Below are positions 13,710 to 16,827 of a DNA stretch of 16,827 bases, in pieces. Made by a program: the position numbers and the translations under genes. The first letter of the stretch is position 1; every line of letters begins with the position of its first letter. The stretch is from Planctomycetaceae bacterium (lineage in GTDB: Bacteria > Planctomycetota > Planctomycetia > Pirellulales > Pirellulaceae), in NCBI GenBank assembly GCA_022614795.1, contig JAKEHX010000107.1, positions 1 through 16,827 of the forward strand, read 5' to 3'. Under the pieces are notes generated by a model, which saw only the letters and a list, made by a program, of their open reading frames with translations, did no database searches and was not told the origin of the DNA.

Positions 13710-13779
13710 GTAGCCGGATTCGCCAGAATTCGGGCAGTCGAATCACCGACGATTCCGGAAGTCTGGCGACTTCCGCTAC
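13710..13779. repeat. Twin-hairpin repeat, copy 4 (most diverged)
   Basis: The left hairpin is CCGGATTC, loop GCCA, GAATTCGG, which pairs fully if one G-T is allowed. The right is CGGAAGTC, loop TGGC, GACTTCCG, perfect. The stems differ from copy 1 at several positions, with changes on both arms, while both loops are unchanged. GTAGC and GCTAC bound the element. It lies between the aroH start and the Cys-rich gene stop. Confidence 0.85.
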
Positions 13780-13792
13780 AGATCGGCCAGCT

Positions 13793-14623
13793 TCACCGTG
13801 CAAAACTTCCGGCCGTCCGCACCATGCGGCTGTTCATCGGCTGCATCGGGGGCCGGGCCGGCGAGGGAGACATCGGCCGTGCCTGCCCCACCTTGATCGG
13901 GCCGGGCTGCTCGGCTTTGTGGATCGGTCTGCCGGGTGTCGGTTTCGGACCGGCTGGACGGTCCCAGTTTTCGCTCATGATGCTCTGGCCGTGGGGAGCA
14001 TGGTCGTAATAAACATCGCCCGGCGTGGCCGGCATCACGCTGCCGTGGCTGATATGTTCGCCGCCGCCGCAAGAGTCGCACGCGGCGCCATGGCGTCGCC
14101 CGCAAAGGGGCCCGCACCACTCGCCGCAGCAAGGCGCGGGGCAGTATTTGTAGCCGTGCAGGCACGCCAGCAGGCGCTGCATGGGCCCGAGTTGGCAATA
14201 ACCGTGCGGGCCGGTCCACTGGCCGTAGCACTGGTCGCACGGATCGCAGCAATCGGGCGGATCGCTGACCCACTCGCCCCAGTAGACTTCGCCGCAGCCC
14301 CGGCCGCAGGTTTTGTTCCAGCGGCAGAACGAGAGAATGCCGCAGTCGCTCGGGCAAGCGCACGACTCACAGCCGTGCGGTCCGCACTCGTTTTCGTTGC
14401 CGCACCAGACGATCGGCTTGCGCAGGCATAGGCAGCAGCAGTTGTCCAACAGGCCGCAGCCGCCATGGCCCGCGTGGCATTCCCCGCCCGCGCAGCAATC
14501 GGCCTGGCAAGCACCATCCAGGCAGCCGGCCGTTTCATACCCGCCGCAAGGACCGCAGCAGCAGCAACCCGCATGGGCCAAGGCCGCCAAAGCGGCGCAG
14601 ACGAAGAGCCAACGAGCCATCAT
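13793..14623 (-). CDS. Cys-rich secreted protein, probably envelope-associated
   Basis: From the ATG at 14623 the product has 276 residues. It opens with a signal peptide (MMARWLFVCAALAALAHA, cleavage near residue 18) directly followed by GCCCCG. It could be cut by signal peptidase I after AHA, or be a lipoprotein at Cys20 with an atypical lipobox. About 37 Cys fall within residues 20-190, many as CC, CxxC or CCC (LLDNCCCLCL, DPPDCCDPCDQC, PAPCCGEWC), with frequent Gly and His. The C-terminal third is Pro-rich and Cys-free. This suits an oxidised, disulfide-linked wall or surface protein. An open extension to 14746 has no start signal. It resembles uncharacterised planctomycete Cys-rich proteins; I know of no assigned function. 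Confidence 0.75.
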   Translation of the reverse strand: MMARWLFVCAALAALAHAGCCCCGPCGGYETAGCLDGACQADCCAGGECHAGHGGCGLLDNCCCLCLRKPIVWCGNENECGPHGCESCACPSDCGILSFCRWNKTCGRGCGEVYWGEWVSDPPDCCDPCDQCYGQWTGPHGYCQLGPMQRLLACLHGYKYCPAPCCGEWCGPLCGRRHGAACDSCGGGEHISHGSVMPATPGDVYYDHAPHGQSIMSENWDRPAGPKPTPGRPIHKAEQPGPIKVGQARPMSPSPARPPMQPMNSRMVRTAGSFAR

Positions 14624-14905
14624 GGCACGATTCCCGGAGTGAAAGCGCAAACGGGGAGAATACGCTCGCTCCTGGTTATCGGCCCGCAAACTCACCCCAG
14701 TCGAGAAAATCGCGCTAACCGGCAAATTTTGCCGCGCCTCGACCATTGAAACTCGCTGGCAATGCTGTCATCTTCCATGTCCAAGGTCCCAAGGCGGACG
14801 TCGGAAGTCGCAAGTCAGAGGTCGTGCCTCTCAATGCTCGCTCTGGCGCACTCCGCATTCCGCACTCCGCATTCCGCATTCCGCATTTCGATGGAGTTAA
14901 CTCCC
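14624..14905. other. Divergent intergenic region with heptamer repeats
   Basis: About 280 bp separate the Cys-rich gene (minus) from the FAH-family gene (plus). It contains a small hairpin CGGCAA-ATT-TTGCCG (near 14720-14735) and two heptamer tracts (14800-14824 and 14849-14890). An open frame from 14762 crosses the tracts, but the only good ribosome binding site is for the ATG at 14906, so this is best read as leader. Confidence 0.5.
14800..14890. repeat. Two adjoining heptamer tandem repeats before the FAH-family gene
   Basis: Tract A is GTCGGAA, GTCGCAA, GTCAGAG, GTCG (14800-14824), the same 7-bp type as the tract before mgsA. Tract B is six 7-bp units of CAYTCCG type (14849-14890: CACTCCG, CATTCCG, CACTCCG, CATTCCG, CATTCCG, CATTTCG). 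Tract B ends at the base before the in-frame ATG at 14891 and 15 nt before the preferred ATG at 14906. Confidence 0.85.
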
Positions 14906-15883
14906 ATGCGCCTCTGCCGCTTCCTGCAAAACAACCGTCTCACCGTTGGTCTGTACGACGACAAGTTCGTCGTTCCCATTTCCGCTGCGGCTGAGGCCTA
15001 TACCCACGCCACGCACGACAAGGTCGAGCTGCCCGCCAGCGAAAATCTGCTCGACTTTCTGCCGCCCGGTGGAAAGGCTTTTGCCGCGGCCAAGAAAGTG
15101 GCCGACTGGGCGGCCCGCAACGACGGCGCCGTCCCGGCCGCGGCTCGCGTACCGCTGGAGAAGATCGAACTGCTGCGGCCGATCGAGCGGCCCAACAAGC
15201 TGCTCTTGCTCGCGGGCAATTACAACGAGCACATCACCGAAGGTGGCGGCAGAGCGACCGAGCGGGCCGAAACCTTTCCCTACGTCTTCATGAAGCCGCC
15301 GACGACGGCACTGGTCGATCCGTTCAAGCCCGTGGCCATTCCCAAGGTTTCGCCAGACCACATCGATTGGGAGCTGGAGCTGGGCGTCGTCATTGGCAAG
15401 GCGGCCCGCCACGTCACCGAGTCCGACGCCCTGGGCTACGTCGCCGGCTATACCATTTGCAACGACATCTCGGACCGCGTCTTCCGCCCCAACCCCAGCC
15501 GCAAGGAGCGGCCGAACGACAAGTGGTTCGACTGGGAGCACGGCAAGTGGCACGACAGCTTCTGCCCCTGCGGCCCGTGCATCGCTTCGGCCGATGCCGT
15601 GCCCGATCCGCAGAAGCTGGCCATGAAGCTCACCGTCAGCGGCAGCCTCAAGCAAAACGCCACCACGGCTCAGCAGATCTTCCCGGTGGCCGCCGTCGTG
15701 GCCTTCATCAGCGACATCGTCACGCTCGAACCGGGCGACATCATCGCCACCGGCACCCCCGCCGGTGTTGGTCACGCGACCAAGACCTACCTCAAGCCGG
15801 GCGACCGGATGGAAGCCTGGATCGAGGGGATCGGCACGCTCATCTCGCCGGTCGTGGCGGAGGGGGCGATGCGAATGGATTGA
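14906..15883 (+). CDS. Fumarylacetoacetate hydrolase (FAH) family protein
   Basis: The 325-residue protein belongs to the FAH superfamily, metal-dependent hydrolases, decarboxylases or isomerases acting on keto-acid compounds. Visible motifs: IDWELELGVVIGKAA (metal Glu156 and Glu158), CNDISDR (metal Asp187) and IATGTPAGVGHATKTYLKPGD at the C-terminal active-site region. The N-terminal part (1-90) is the usual lead-in domain, MRLCRFLQNNRLTVGLYDD. The ATG at 14906 is chosen because GGAG lies 9 nt upstream; an ATG at 14891 has no such signal and directly abuts a heptamer repeat. The substrate is unknown: the sequence would suit an aromatic-catabolism hydrolase or an oxaloacetate/acylpyruvate-type member. 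It diverges from the Cys-rich gene, and the next gene begins 60 nt downstream. Confidence 0.92.
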   Translation: MRLCRFLQNNRLTVGLYDDKFVVPISAAAEAYTHATHDKVELPASENLLDFLPPGGKAFAAAKKVADWAARNDGAVPAAARVPLEKIELLRPIERPNKLLLLAGNYNEHITEGGGRATERAETFPYVFMKPPTTALVDPFKPVAIPKVSPDHIDWELELGVVIGKAARHVTESDALGYVAGYTICNDISDRVFRPNPSRKERPNDKWFDWEHGKWHDSFCPCGPCIASADAVPDPQKLAMKLTVSGSLKQNATTAQQIFPVAAVVAFISDIVTLEPGDIIATGTPAGVGHATKTYLKPGDRMEAWIEGIGTLISPVVAEGAMRMD

Positions 15884-15943
15884 CGCATTCGCCACCTTTC
15901 GAATTCCACCACCACGAAGGCGCAACGTGTTTTGCAGCAAGCT

Positions 15944-16827
15944 ATGCCCTCCTTTCTGTTCTGGAACCTGAATCGACATCCGCGTAGCGCGCTCTTGGCA
16001 GAACTTGCGCGAGAACACAATCTGTCCATGGTCCTGACAGCAGAATTAGGTGCTGATAGCGACTCGATCCTTCGCGAACTTTCGACGGCCACTGGCAGAA
16101 ACTTCTACGAGAGTTGGCTCCCGCTGACACCGCGCGTCCGACTCTTCCACTGCCTGGGAGAAGAGTGTGTCCGATTTCAACACGTCGAAGCAAACGGCGC
16201 CCTTGCAATTCATCGCGCCTTGCTCGATGGAATCGAAGTCCTGATCGCGGCGGTGCACCTACCGAGCAAGCTCCATTGGGACGAGGCCGAGCAAGCGGCG
16301 GAAGCGCAACACCTGTCCGCCATCATTCGTCGAGTCGAAACCGACCTCGGGCATGATCGCACGATTCTGATCGGCGACTTCAACATGAATCCGTTCGAGT
16401 TGGGTCTGATTCAGTGCCACGCGTTTCATGGAGTCATGACCCGGCAACTGGCCCTCGAACGCGGTCGTATTGTGCAGGACAAATCTCATCCCTTCTTCTA
16501 TAATCCAATGTGGGGCTTTTTTGGCGATCGATCCGCCGGCCCTCCAGGCACCTATTTCTATCGAAGCGCGACGCCACGCATGTATTTTTGGAATATCTTT
16601 GATCAGGTGCTGTTCCGGCCGTCGTTGTTCGCACATTTCCAAGAACGGGTGGGTATTCTTGCGAAAGTTTGTGACATGTCCCTGGTCAACGAAAATGGCA
16701 TTCCCAATCAGAATGTCGGCTCCGACCACCAGGGCTTACGCATCGATTTGTGGACGCAACTGCTTAGCCTGTGGGGATTTGCAATAAATCGGCATACCGG
16801 TGTTGGACAAATCGTCGCGAGTGCGCC
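15944..16827 (+). CDS. Endonuclease/exonuclease/phosphatase family protein (3' end cut by window)
   Basis: From the ATG at 15944 an open frame of 294 codons runs to the window end without a stop. It carries the endonuclease/exonuclease/phosphatase (EEP, DNase I-like) active-site motifs: FLFWNLNR (Asn8), Glu34 as likely metal ligand in LTAELG, AAVHLP (His105), IGDFNMNP (Asp145, Asn147) and VGSDHQGLRIDL (Ser260, Asp261, His262). The domain is therefore essentially complete, and only a C-terminal tail is missing. Family members cut phosphodiester bonds in nucleic acids or phospholipids. No signal peptide is seen, so it is probably intracellular. No clear ribosome binding site precedes the ATG. 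Codon use looks more A/T-rich (AAT, TTT, GAA, CAA, TAT) than in neighbours, which may mean recent acquisition. Confidence 0.88.
   Translation, partial: MPSFLFWNLNRHPRSALLAELAREHNLSMVLTAELGADSDSILRELSTATGRNFYESWLPLTPRVRLFHCLGEECVRFQHVEANGALAIHRALLDGIEVLIAAVHLPSKLHWDEAEQAAEAQHLSAIIRRVETDLGHDRTILIGDFNMNPFELGLIQCHAFHGVMTRQLALERGRIVQDKSHPFFYNPMWGFFGDRSAGPPGTYFYRSATPRMYFWNIFDQVLFRPSLFAHFQERVGILAKVCDMSLVNENGIPNQNVGSDHQGLRIDLWTQLLSLWGFAINRHTGVGQIVASA

Noticed and set aside
14035..14574. Ala-rich minus-strand open frame inside the Cys-rich gene
   Set aside because: Same strand but different frame; GC codons of the Cys-rich gene read as Ala. The Cys-rich frame has a signal peptide and structured composition.

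Overview
The window looks like a stretch of a Planctomycetota chromosome, most likely from a Pirellulales-type lineage. The strongest markers are a YTV-type cell-wall protein (12318 end of gene; a family described from Rhodopirellula), an OmpL-like beta-barrel porin-2 protein with a Cys-rich neck, a Cys-rich secreted protein, high GC content, mostly one-gene transcription units, and intergenic gaps packed with palindromic repeats. No rRNA, tRNA, CRISPR array, transposase or prophage gene was found.

Layout. (1) 1-2761: a secreted SMP-30/gluconolactonase-like beta-propeller and purA (adenylosuccinate synthase, GTG start), separated by a twin-hairpin repeat. (2) 2762-3776: a small TPR protein on the minus strand between two repeat-rich gaps. 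(3) 3777-6825: porin, His-rich secreted protein, and a BshB1-like PIG-L deacetylase, all plus strand. (4) 6826-9253: a three-stem repeat, a 78-residue unknown protein with an ideal ribosome binding site, a DUF1697 protein, then an SDR oxidoreductase diverging from a TetR/AcrR regulator. Two matching operator-like palindromes sit just downstream of the -10 regions in the shared promoter. (5) 9254-11256: mgsA (methylglyoxal synthase) and a secreted parallel beta-helix protein, both minus strand. (6) 11385-13207: the YTV protein, then a broken antitoxin-like gene followed by an array of eight short hairpins. (7) 13208-14623: AroH-class chorismate mutase and the Cys-rich secreted protein, both minus strand. 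(8) 14906-16827: a fumarylacetoacetate hydrolase family enzyme and a 3'-truncated endonuclease/exonuclease/phosphatase family gene.

How it fits together. Core metabolism (purA, aroH, mgsA) is scattered among envelope genes (porin, His-rich, beta-helix, YTV and Cys-rich proteins). Only the SDR/TetR pair shows visible shared regulation. The regulator has a Gly-Cys-Leu motif at Cys105, close to the position of the redox/electrophile-sensing Cys106 of E. coli NemR. With mgsA and a possible bacillithiol enzyme nearby this hints at electrophile stress, but that is inference.

The most distinctive content is non-coding. At least six kinds of structured repeat occupy the gaps: twin hairpins with complementary tetraloops (four copies), a head-to-head array of hairpins with loops limited to TTCA/TTTA/TAAA/TGAA, a three-stem element, AT-rich TTGCAATTTG islands, nested CTTTCGC palindromes, and heptamer tracts directly before two start codons.
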